64,000 bases of DNA from Acanthococcus lagerstroemiae (Eukaryota; Arthropoda; Insecta; Hemiptera; Eriococcidae): assembly GCA_031841125.1 (NCBI GenBank), contig CM063108.1, forward strand, positions 29,439,399 through 29,503,398, given 5' to 3'. Position numbers and translations under genes: made by a program. Below, piece by piece: positions 29,345-39,259 of this stretch; position 1 is the stretch's first letter; each line of letters starts with the position of its first letter. Below the pieces are notes generated by a model. That model saw only the letters and a list, made by a program, of their open reading frames with translations, was not told the origin of the DNA and searched no databases.

Positions 29345-32220
29345 AGATGTTCTGCTTGGCCGATCAAGATAGAAAAAGGAGAGGAAGTCGTGAGAATAAG
29401 AAGAAGAACGTGGCTTAGAAAATATTATATGAAGTACAGGTATGCAGGAAACAAACAATGTTTGTGAGACATTAGCGTCGTGCTACACTGAAAGTAGCCG
29501 GGCAGGGCAGGACGATTTATAAGAAAATGTACATTGGAGAGAAGAGGGTCACCGCATAACCTTGGATCAACCATGGGCTGCTACTATGTCGGACGTTGCT
29601 GTAATAAGTAGTTTTTCACCTATATCGTTGATTGCAATGCCTATCCCTTGTAGGGAAAGTGACTGCCATGGCTGTCATCATTCATAGGGAAAACGACAAT
29701 CCCTCCCATAGAAAGTTTCTATATAAAATCAGCTCTTTCATTTCTGTGGTGGTTTTATCTCGATTCAAAATACAATCCTTGTTTCCTAGTTTCTAAGTGC
29801 AGGTAATAGGTACAGATTACGAGTACATAGGTATCGGGTACAGTTCTTGTTGAATGATTAGGGCATTCAGCATAACCATGGACGTCATAGGTGCTGTCTT
29901 GTTGTTTACTGTTGACTCTGCTGCGCCAAGATTCTTTTGCGTTGCTGTTCTGCTATGAAGTCGGAAGCTTCAAAGTTCATTCAACATTGATGTAACGTTT
30001 TCTCATCTCAGTGATTTTCTCATCCCATGAGTCATCAGCAGTTCGGCTGTCGAGTCGGCGAGCACATTCCACTCTGGAGGCGGAAAACTCATTCGTGAAC
30101 GTCAGATCGTACGAATGGCTCTGTGCACACAAGATCGCGCCATTTCGACACGTTTCGTCTATCTTGGTCGTAAAAGTTGACTTGCGGGCTGCAAGCAAGG
30201 CTCTTCGCCTTTCGCCATCCATTGCGTGTACATACTACACACGTACACTTTCATTTGTTTTCAAAGTGTTGCGGCGATTGTATCCACCCACAGGTCGAGT
30301 TGGCGCACATAGGTAGGCCCTTCAACGCCTCGAAATTTTGCCCGTCGCCGATGTGCAATGGCTCGGCCTGTGCGGAGCTGGGAATACACTGCGATGCGTT
30401 TTCATTTCCGATGACACGTACCACGTTTATAATTTCCACGTCTTAAATACATACATAATATATATACTTATACAGTGTAATAATATGTATTATGTATTAC
30501 GCAATACTTGAAAACGAGAGATTTAACAATCGCAATAAGAGACATCTTTAAAACAATGAGACTGCAATCACGAATAATGAATTCAGCATTATTGTTTTTA
30601 TTTTTAACAATCGACCATTCAGGATCGTTTAAGTAGCGAACGGTAAATACGTGTGCGTCTTCGTCGCGGTAAAAAACAAAACAACGTTAAGTCAAACTTA
30701 GGCATTCGTAAAAATGTCAAATTGAAAATAAATTGGAACACGTTCGTTTTCTCGTGTATGTGTATTATGGTAACGTAACCTACAGCTGTACCCATTTTCC
30801 ACGCTCTTTGATTCCGCTAACGAAATTCAGGAAAATATTAATGTTGCTCGGTGTTGTAAAAACAATAATAATAACGTTAATTAAACAGGTAGAGTCGCTG
30901 TTCATTCATTCTACGGTATTTAGACATGTGTATAGGAAACAATACCAGTTATAAGTGAGGTATAACAAATCAGCTGGTGTGGAGGTTAGCGTTCAATACG
31001 AACGCATTCGCGGAAAATTCAACGCGTGCAAGGGAGTGGAAATACAGAATTCAAGGCGATTCAAGGAACGGGTTTCCGTAAATCACAAAAAAAAACTGAA
31101 ATTTGGCGAGGAATAAAAGTTGAATAATTGGGTTTATCAGATTTTCATGAAAAACTTGGGGCAGGTTATAGACAAGTGACATTCTTGGTGAGCGTAGTCT
31201 GTCACCGCATCTTGCATTGACGTTTCATAAAGACAGAGTGATGAAGATTATGTTGACCGCAAATGTCGCCGAACTAGCTGTACGGCCCTAATCACGGGTG
31301 AGAGGGCATGGGGTGGTTTGTCCCCGCTAATTGTTTTTCATAGCTGGCAAATAGGCAATTTCAGATGCTCAGTTGGCAAATGTACGCATCTTCAAAGTCT
31401 TTTTTTGGCTTAACACTCGGAAAATATTTGATTTTTTCGCTTCAAAAGTTGGAAAGTTTTCGATTCGCGTCCACTCAGTTAATTTGCTTCGCTACGGTCT
31501 CATGTGTTACCCCTTGCGAGCACAGACACGTAAGCCACTGACCTACTCCGCCCACTGCAGGGCATATGTTTCCGTCGCCATTTTTCAGGCTTTCCTGTTG
31601 GATGCTGTACGAGTCCAGCATGGACCCATTAGGTTGAGGATCTCATTTATCCAGCGTGTTGTTAGGCGCCCTCTTTTTCTTTTATATACTCTCTTGGAGT
31701 CCGAAGAGTTGTCACAATTTCTTGATTATACCTAGACATGTGCCCAGCGTATTTAAACGTGAACAAAATGAAATTTTTTGTTTGCACAACGCAATTAAGG
31801 AGGTGATTCTGGAGTACTTTTCAACGCTGAATACAGTGCCGTCGGCCATTTTTCTCTATCACGTCTAGTTTTTCTGATCAAAAACTATAAAAAATTCAAC
31901 TAAATGTGTTCAAAAAGAGGTTTAGGTACTGAATGTGGTCATACTGATTCGTGTTGTGGTGTGTTGAGGTTGTGTGTAGTGGTGTGTATTCCGTCTGTTT
32001 GTTTTCTGTTATAGTGGTCTGATAACACTGATAATATTCAGTCAGTGGTACCGCTTATTCCACTGCAAAAACAAAATGGAAACGAATTTCAGTCATTCAG
32101 AACTCCGAATTGTGACGTGATAGAGAAAAATGGGTCGCAGTATCGTGTTCAGCGTTAAAAAGTACCTCAGAATCACATCTCGAAATGCGTAGTGCAAAAT
32201 AGTTGTTCAGTAGTGTATCC
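29345..32220. other. Unassigned sequence with a CpG-rich centre
   Basis: No repeat family was recognised. Around 29,960-30,430 CG dinucleotides are frequent. There a minus-strand frame of 81 codons starts at an ATG with a good context (GCAATGG, at 30,222) reading MDGERRRALLAARKSTFTTK, and a 101-codon plus frame overlaps it. Neither shows a domain. The minus frame could be a first coding exon; support is weak. A 120-codon plus frame at 31,373-31,735 is also unrecognised. Confidence 0.3.
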
Positions 32221-32221
32221 T

Positions 32222-32433
32222 ATGCTTTTAACGCCTGTTTGTTTTCGAATATTTTTATTTTATTTTATCTTTTAGTCTAAAACTTAGGATATTCCTGAGT
32301 ATTGAATTTTGGGTATTGATAAGACGCTGCATATGTCTTTTCGTAATAAGAGACCACGTTTGTGCGCCGTATGTTAACACCGGCATTACACAGCTGTTTA
32401 GAAATTTTTGTCTTTAGTTCGATTTTCCTTTTA
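32222..32433 (-). pseudogene. RTE C-terminal region beyond the insertion
   Basis: Translation gives KRKIELKTKI-like text, then CVMPVLTYGAQTWSLITKRH and MQRLINTQNSILRN, and after a frameshift KNIRKQTGVKSI. These match the conserved C-terminal block of RTE proteins (LPVLTYGAQTW, RNTVIRQKT). They continue directly from the block that stops at 33,027, so the 593-bp element between them was inserted later. Confidence 0.82.
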
Positions 32434-33026
32434 CAGGTTTTCTACCGGTCATATAAAGTCATATAAGTCATATAAAGTGCTATATTTGAAAAGTAAAGTA
32501 AACTTGAAAACTTGAAAAAACTTTATTTGCGTCTTTTTTTTTCCTGCACTCACTGAGCGGAGCTCGTTTCGAGGCTGTTTAATAATATTTTTTGAATTTT
32601 TTGTGTAATTACGCTGGTTAAAAAAAAAATAAAATGATTAAAAAAAAACTACCGTATAAAATCATACAAAGTCTTATATTTTCAGTCAAAGTCATATAAA
32701 TATTAGAAGAAGGAGAAAAAAGTTATCTAAATTCACCAAATAATGTATAAAGTTCAGGAAAGAAAATTAATTAAAATTTTCATTTTACTGATTTTTTAAC
32801 ATGCCTTGAAATTTGAAAATTGCAACTCAAATGACGTCAATTCTAACAATTAAAATTTAGCCAGCTCTCAGCTCTTTAGATTCAGCATTAGAACAGCTGC
32901 AAAATGACATCCATGTTCTTAGGGGAGGGGGGAAGTTCAACAGTGTTTTGAAGCAACAGCCTTTGTCCCGATTTCGGGTCATATAAAGTCATATATTTTC
33001 GAAATTCAAATGTGGTAGAAACCCGG
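32434..33026. mobile_element. TIR element with 5-bp target duplication, copy D
   Basis: A 593-bp element begins CAGGTTTTCTACCGG and ends GGTAGAAACCCGG. Flanks are tttta and tttca (4 of 5). Near both ends are GTCATATAAAGTCATATA-type motif arrays. It interrupts the C-terminal region of the minus-strand RTE. Confidence 0.78.
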
Positions 33027-33099
33027 TTTCACTTTTCAGGAAAGTTTTGTTTGCCCAGAAGGCTTTCCACGAGCCCAATGATACCGTCCATGTTATTAA

Positions 33100-34446
33100 T
33101 GAATTTCATAGATTGTCCTAGCTATCTGTATTCGTCTACTCTAGTTACTTTTTCCCCGTCGAACCCAAATTCGTTTGCTCCCTCTCTTTGACATGAATTT
33201 TGTTTTTGACATGTTCATAGATAGGCCAAATTTTTCGTTGTGATATCTTAAGTCTTTCACCATCTCCACCATTTCATTGAAATTTTTTGCCACAAGTACA
33301 ATGTCATCCGCGAATCTCAGATTTGATAAGTTTTTGCCCATAATTTTGAGACCCTTTCCCTCCCAGTTCAATTTCCTGAAAATCGGTTCTAGTATACAAT
33401 TAAAGAGGGTTGGAGACAATGGGTCACCTTGCTGTACTCCTCTTTCGATGGGGAAGTGGGAACCTTCAATATTAGTTTTCACGTATGCTGTTGAGTGACT
33501 GTATAGATAATTAGAGCATCTATATCTTCCCTTTGTACCCCTTGTTCTGCCAGGGACTGCCGTAGATTATTGTGGTATATGGAGTCGAATGCCTTGTTGT
33601 AGTCCACGAAGAGCAGCCATACTTTAATATTATATTCTTTTGTTTTCTCTTATTTGGTTTAGTGTTAGCATGTGGTGAACTGTTGTGTAATTACACCCAA
33701 AGCCCCCTTGTTCGACTGGTTGTTGTTCGTCTAACACTTTATAAATACGGTTCTTCAGTACCTTCATGAAGAGTTTTCCCAAGTTTGACGATGGGCTGAT
33801 CGTTTGATAATTCGTCATTTTTGCCCTGTCTCCTTTTTTGTGTAGAAGGATAATTTCTGAGATATTCCACTGAGAGAGGGTGATTCCTAGTTTCAGTACC
33901 TTGTTAAATAAAGTCTTTAAGGGTCCTAGCAGAGTTTCCGATAGTATTTTCAATTTTCATCTTCAATTTTATCGGGGCCTAGTGCCTTGTTTAGTTTTAG
34001 TTCTTTAAGTGCTTTGGCTATTTCTTCATTTAGGAAGGGGGAGGTGTGGGCCATTTTTATTTGTCGTGCATGCCCATGGGCTGTCGTCGATGTTTCTGTC
34101 GTCCTTATAAAGGTTTTTATAGAACGTCATCGCTATTTTCGAAATTTCCTCTCTCCCATATTTAGTGATAACGTGTTCACGTTTTCAGTTTGATGAGGAT
34201 GGGCGTTCCCCTTTGTGACCGTTTTTTCGCTAATTTTGTTGAGCCGCTATTACTAATTATTTTTGTTACTATAGTTTCATCGTATTGTATAATATCTTGG
34301 CGTATTTTCTTCCTAGGCAGTTTTCTATTTAGTTCATTCCTTGTTTCAGGGAGCTTTTTTGTACCTTCGGAAAGTTTGTCGTCAGTTTGTATCTTGATTC
34401 TGTTTACCCCTAATGACTGCGTGTAGTATAGCTTCCTCCAAAGCAT
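33100..34446 (-). pseudogene. RTE reverse transcriptase, frameshifted
   Basis: The linker TETRNELNRKLPRKKIRQ (34,446-34,177 frame) precedes the RT. RT motifs: NKALGPDKIEDE (near 33,980), SQWNISEIILLHKKGDRAK (near 33,860), EQGGFGCNYTTVHHMLTLNQ (near 33,690), VDYNKAFDSIYHNNLRQSL with the first catalytic Asp (near 33,590), FPIERGVQQGDPLSPTLFN (33,415-33,455) and NLRFADDIVLVAKN with the catalytic Asp pair (near 33,300-33,325). All three catalytic aspartates remain, but at least three frame changes separate the blocks. The sequence continues to GSWKAFWANK-like text before the insertion at 33,026. Confidence 0.88.
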
Positions 34447-34593
34447 TATACATGTCTCGCAGTTGGTTGATTTTTCAACTTTTTTTTTGTTTTAGTTCCT
34501 TTGCCAGAATTTCATTTGCTATTTGGTATTTGTGGACCGTTATAACCGTTTTGCTCTTCCTATTGCTCTTTTGTTTGTTTTTATATTACTGGT

Positions 34594-34985
34594 TCAGTGT
34601 GGTTTGGAGGTTCCCTTCCCCACCTTGCGGTCCGAGGAAAAGCCAAAGTTGTTCAAGATTTCTATGTTTTTGACAATGTTAATTTTATTAGCCAGAATGT
34701 GGTCTATTTCATTTTTTGTACGGCTATCTGGAGACTCCCACGTCCATTTCCTAGAAAATTTTTTCTTAAAGAAGAATGAAGCTACTTTCATTTTATTTTG
34801 TTCAGCAAATTCAATTAATTTGGTACCATTTTCGTTTGTTAAACCCTTCGCGAATTGACCTACACTAGCGCTATTTAAATAGTCGGCACCAACTTTCGCG
34901 TTAAAGTCGCCCATCACTATTGTGGCCCATCCGCTTCCGTTAATGGAAAAAGTGCAACAAATTTTACCATCAATTTTTAAATTTA
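34594..34985 (-). pseudogene. RTE endonuclease, C-terminal half
   Basis: Motifs in order: ATIVMGDFNAKVGADY (metal and DNA-contacting Asp and Asn retained, near 34,880-34,930), NENGTKLIEFAEQNKMKVAS (near 34,800), RKWTWESPDSRTKNEIDHIL (near 34,715), which holds the conserved WTW-SP and EIDHI blocks. The expected SDHR motif is SSDRK, so the catalytic His is lost or displaced. The first half of the domain is absent, so the copy was 5'-truncated on insertion or later. Stop at 34,594. Confidence 0.85.
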
Positions 34986-34989
34986 ACAA

Positions 34990-35250
34990 AAAAGAAAAAA
35001 AAACGAATAAGAACAGAATCTAAGAAAATAATTAATTTTAAATTATTTAAAATTGTAAAATAGTAAAATATGATGAGTAATAGTGAGAAGGGTATAATTT
35101 GGTTCAAAAATAGATGGGAGACGACCATTCGAATTTTCAAAGAGAGGGATTTTCGACCGCTCCTAAGAACCGTGATAACTTTGATTCTGCCCCCCCCCCC
35201 TTTCCGCAATATTTTCCGTAAGTCGGGGCCTATACTGATGGTTCAATGTT
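34990..35250. other. AT-rich filler with a poly-C run
   Basis: An A-rich and AT-rich stretch, then unassigned text with a run of ten C at about 35,190. No feature recognised. Confidence 0.4.
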
Positions 35251-35251
35251 G

Positions 35252-35353
35252 GGTAGCTAAGGGATGATATTGCATAGTTCCGGCGTCGGCTAACAGATAG
35301 CGTCAGTTGTACGTTTTATACACAATTAGTCCCGGAACTTTTTGAATACACTG
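35252..35353 (-). mobile_element. Solo mariner terminus
   Basis: About 100 bp matching, in reverse orientation, the 5' end of the mariner at 22,086 (GGAACTTTTTGAATACACTG at its right edge, and the ACAGATAGCGTCAGTTGTAC segment inside). TA follows the terminus. The rest of the element is missing. Confidence 0.8.
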
Positions 35354-35402
35354 TATAGCAGTAGTTTGGATTTCTCGACTTCAAAAGTAACATCATTTAC
35401 AA

Positions 35403-36919
35403 ATGAAGTTTCAAAAGATTTTCACGAATCATAGAATTCTGAGACAAATGAGCAGCGCTTCATTTTGCATATTTCGCATATTATTTTGGCATTTACCGCA
35501 TAATATTTTGTACCAATTCTGCCTCTTTTTCAATTTTTTCCTCCAAAAAAGGGACTTTCCAATTTTTTACTCGAAAATATTAAAAATAATTCCCGACCCC
35601 CCCCCCAAAAAAAAAATAATAATAATAATAATAATAATAAATAGATAAATAATAAATAAATAATGAAAAGACTTAATGATTAATCAATCAGCAGAGAAGC
35701 TTTTAGAAAAATATGTTCTATTGCATATGAGATGATACCCTTTCTTTTGATGCCCGCATCACATTCATCAATCATCAAGAAATTACAAATCGGAGCAATA
35801 TCTTCCGAGTGTATCTTCTATTAAAAAGAAGATTGAACTTCTTAGGTAGATACTTTTGCTAGATCATTAATCTTGAAATTGGATAAAAATTATCGTAGTG
35901 TATCCAACTTAATTTTTACTGTAAAATGATATCCATATTGTATTTTCATTGTAGGGTCATTCTTCAAAAAAGTTGATATTCCAGGTATGTTTTTTCATGG
36001 AGGAAAGGCGTTCTGTATAACGTGGTAAGATTGGGCCGACAGTGAGGGGATTCTGTATTTTGGCACGGCAATCAAAATGATGAATGCCATGCCGAAGGAC
36101 ACATAAAAAAGTCCACACCTAAAGACAGTAGCGAACAAAAAGTGTTCTGCCGTCGATTAGTAGATTTCAAAACAAAAAATTATATGGAGAGTTGATAAAG
36201 GCATAGAAACCCATTGATTAGACTTAAGTAATTGTTTTTGGATGATGAAGTCTATCGTTGCATAAAGATAACCATAGCGAAGGACACTTTTTTTGACTCT
36301 TAATTTTAGACAGTAATATGCGAATGCACAATTCTTGTCACAGAAAAACCGGGATTTGATATGCGGACCGTATTGCTCTAATAAGAATATACAATTTGAC
36401 CATTAATTGCGACGAAAAAATATTGAAACGCCTGTTCTGTGATTGGTTGAAAAAGAGCCATGCCGATGGACAAAAAATCGGGGTACAATTTTTAAAGCTG
36501 GTCGTACTGACTCCCACCTGTGAAGATGCGATTTCAGTGTTACCTTGTGATTCCTTCATCCATTTTAAGTAGCACTACGTCGTCAGTTTGTTCTAATATA
36601 CAGCTTGAAAATTGAGAGAAAAAATAGTAATAATGAAAATCGTTCGAGGGACGGCCATGCCGACGGACATTTGAACATATTTAGTCCAATTTTGACTGAT
36701 TGAATTTTCTTCTGAAAGCTTGAAAAAGTAGAACTAAGTCATATCTATCAACGAAAAAACAAAAATGGCCGTATCATTAATAGCTTGTGAGATAACTGGT
36801 AGTGACTGAAATATCAACATTTTCGAAGAATAACCTTTTAGCGCATTCATATCAAATTGGCGGGAAAAGGTCATTTAAAGGTCATTTATTTTCAAAATTC
36901 GATTTTGTTGGACACCCTG
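35403..36919. mobile_element. TIR element related to 51,834-52,663, composite
   Basis: The segment 35,403-35,945 parallels 52,045-52,450 (for example CCCGCATCACATTCATCAAT and CATCAAGAAAT), and 36,835-36,919 parallels the right end there (GCGCATTCATA, AAAGGTCATTTATTTTCAA, GACACCCTG). The left terminus is missing; a mariner fragment lies where it should be. Between the two homologous parts are about 890 bp with no counterpart, holding a 15-bp motif repeated at about 186-bp intervals. An AAT microsatellite sits at 35,617-35,645. Confidence 0.7.
36086..36668. repeat. GCCATGCCGAAGGAC motif at about 186-bp spacing
   Basis: Four copies of a 15-bp word: GCCATGCCGAAGGAC (36,086), ACCATAGCGAAGGAC (36,271), GCCATGCCGATGGAC (36,457) and GCCATGCCGACGGAC (36,654). 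Spacings are 185, 186 and 197 bp. The sequence between the words shows little similarity from unit to unit by eye. Confidence 0.6.
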
Positions 36920-37479
36920 TAAGCCTAAAACCATCGTTCATTCTCAGTACACGCATTATTACTGATCGAACTTTCAATTTGGTGCACAAGTTTATCTACC
37001 CATTCTAAAGAAACATGTATCTACCCGCCAACCCGCTACACAACACCGCGGATTCGCTCGAAAATGAACTTCCATTTCTTTTAGGATTTATATTCGATCC
37101 TCGTTAGCGGACACTGTAACTCCCTGGTTGATTACTTCTGAAAGCCAACATGTATCGATCGGTCACACTCCTGAAATGGTGTTATGTAGATATCTGCTGC
37201 AATACAAAAACGTCCGATCATTCTGCTCGAAGATGACACCTTGCCCATCGGTTCCGCGTTTATGTATATCTTTTTATCACTTTATATTACATCGTAATAA
37301 GTATGTTTCTTTTTTTTTCTTCCACAGATTCAGCACGGTGATCACGCACGTGTTATAGAATTGCATTTCCATCTCTTCGGACGCCTTTATGGGAAAATGG
37401 CGTGGCAATAATATGTTTCTGTGTCAAGCGAACCAGGATTACACATTGAACTGCTACCGATCAGTGTGTCACTAGTTTA

Positions 37480-37712
37480 ATATTTCCATATAAAGGAAAC
37501 GGCGAGATTGCGAGAAACGAGCGCCGCCGCTCGAATGCGAATATATCGAGTTTCTCGCGTACTAACGTCAATTATCTGATAATTTGCTGTATAGTTAATC
37601 AAACGAAAAGGGAAAAAAATTCGCGCCATTTTTCTCGTTTCCCCTGGCCCCCTCGTTTTTGCGCGTATTTTCTCGTCGTTCTCCCTTGTTGTTCTTTCGT
37701 TTATCCGAAAAA
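37480..37712 (+). promoter_or_regulatory. Candidate promoter and 5' UTR
   Basis: CpG frequency rises here (GCGCCGCCGCTCGAATGCG near 37,525; TTTCTCGCGTAC near 37,553) compared with both flanks, and no repeat-family sequence is present. It leads directly to an ATG in a good context at 37,713. No TATA box or exact start site can be assigned. Confidence 0.4.
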
Positions 37713-37959
37713 ATGCGATCGCGAATTAGTTTGACGATTTTCGTGTTCTGGTGCGCCATCGAGAGCGGGTTTTCACAATCGCCATCGCCAACGGCTGCAC
37801 CGGCGGAAGAGAAACCAGCGCTGGCGAACGCGGCCATTCAAGAATGCAGAGAATCCGCCCCGAGCGTTTTCATGCCGGTTCTTCTCACTCTGGTGGTAGT
37901 CTGCGCGGCCATTCTGATCGGCTTCGTTTTCTGGAAATACTACTGGAGGATAAAACACG
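37713..37959 (+). CDS. First coding exon of a putative single-pass membrane protein
   Basis: This is the most gene-like coding segment in the window. The ATG at 37,713 has the context AAAAATGC, favoured in insects. The first 21 or so residues (MRSRISLTIFVFWCAIESGF) look like a signal peptide. A short Pro/Ala-rich ectodomain follows (SQSPSPTAAPAEEKPAL), with a single Cys at residue 43 or so (IQECRESAPS), then one membrane span of about 22 residues (residues 53-75, MPVLLTLVVVCAAILIGFVF), and a basic juxtamembrane stretch, KYYWRIKH. Directly after comes a donor-like ACG|GTACGT at 37,959/37,960; read-through would stop after ten more codons. Hence the exon probably ends in the cytoplasmic tail at codon phase 1. 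The protein family was not recognised, and later exons were not found in this window. Alternatively it is a small complete protein ending at 37,991. Confidence 0.5.
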
Positions 37960-39110
37960 GTACGTTCATTCTGTATTTTGCTCGTATATAACTCGACCGG
38001 CTCTAGTGTTGGTGATCGTTTTATTCCGCGAAGGTAAACTGCGCCCCGGACTTGGTGGTGCTCCAGCACTGTGACCCATCATCACCTATCACTGTATCGG
38101 TATCCGGAAACCGAACGTAGAGTGTTATTAGTTCGAAGGTCGTACGGGACGTGCATTCGACCGATGTGATTGATTTGGGGGGGGGGCGAAGATGGGATGC
38201 GGTTTGCGGTGTGTCCGATTCGAGTTTTAGCAAATTGAATATTATGGTCACGTGCTGGCCTGTGATCTCCCAGTGTCGCCGGGACCGAATTGATGGTTTA
38301 CGTTTCAAGGTTAACCTGAGAGCTATCAATCAGCCGCGGATTAGCATCTAGCGGCTAAGGCGAAAGAATTTTCGAGAAATAATTACGTTTGGAGAGAAAT
38401 ACCGAGCGAATAGAACGAATTTCGGGTTATGGTGCGGATGTTGTGTATCTATAAGAAAAAACATGGCTGGGAAAGCGCAAATCAGTTCGTATAAATCCAT
38501 TCGGCTTTCCTCCATGATTTACCGCTGCAAGGTCAGTTTCGAGAGTAGAGTCGCCGCACCGGCTGAATAAGGCCCAAAGGCATGAGAAATCATATGTAGT
38601 GTGAAAGGTGGCCGGATTGTTTATTTTGTGGCACACCGGCACTGCACAGCGCCGCTTCGACCAGTCGACGTTGGTATTTTGAAATCAACTTGTTGCATAT
38701 GCTGGATTTTAATTAGTTGGCGACTGGGATCAGGTTGTGTTCGCATACCTTCATATCAGATCAAAAAAGAATATTGAGTTGTGCATTTCGACGTATCTCT
38801 CTTCTGAAAGGATCGGTTCCGTTCCCTACTTTCGCACTTTCCTTCTTGGCTGCTGATTGTTTTGAGGCGTTGAGTTGAAACTCGTAACCTTTTCTGCTGA
38901 ATGCATTGAAGGGCGGAGAGTCCACACCAGAATAGAAAAAGGCGCCCTAATTCTCTAGGTCATCTTAGAGCACACTGATTCTTTTCAAATATGAAGTATA
39001 ATATAGGGTAATGATATGTTCCTGGTCTTTCGACTAGTTGCGCCTCTTCACTTTTCTCTCTCCTGTGATGTTTCATTTCTGAAAAGGATTTACCCTTTGT
39101 ATCCTTTTGA
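37960..39110. other. Probable intron or intergenic sequence after the exon
   Basis: CpG-rich text continues to about 38,350, then declines. A poly-G run lies at about 38,177. No acceptor-plus-coding segment continuing the 37,713 exon could be recognised, and no repeat family was seen. Confidence 0.35.
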
Positions 39111-39127
39111 TTTGGGTTCTTTTTCCT

Positions 39128-39258
39128 GAATGCAATTTCCCGACAAAATCTTTTTCCGACCATCAAATTTTCCGACTGAAATTCTTCAACAACCCTTTTT
39201 CCCAAATTCAATTTCCCGACCATCAAATTTTCTCGACTGCAATTTCCCGACAGAACTT
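39128..39258. repeat. CAATTTCCCGACCATCAAAT short repeat cluster
   Basis: Four to five loose units combining AATTTCCCGAC, CATCAAATTTTC and CGACTG over 130 bp, with variable spacing. Confidence 0.55.
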
Positions 39259-39259
39259 T

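Larger units (their letters stand above)
32222..34985 (-). mobile_element. RTE non-LTR retrotransposon, 5'-truncated, interrupted
   Basis: Reading from 34,985 down, the element holds the second half of the endonuclease, a linker, the RT and the C-terminal region, in the normal order, with a TIR element inserted at 32,434-33,026. It belongs to a different RTE lineage from the copy at 11.8-14.9 kb: its C-terminal block reads CVMPVLTYGAQTWSL. Text matching the family ends near 32,222. No 5' part of the endonuclease is present. Confidence 0.88.

Noticed and set aside
31373..31735. 120-codon open frame on the plus strand
   Set aside because: Composition looks like translated AT-rich non-coding DNA with many Phe and Leu; no motif or exon signals.
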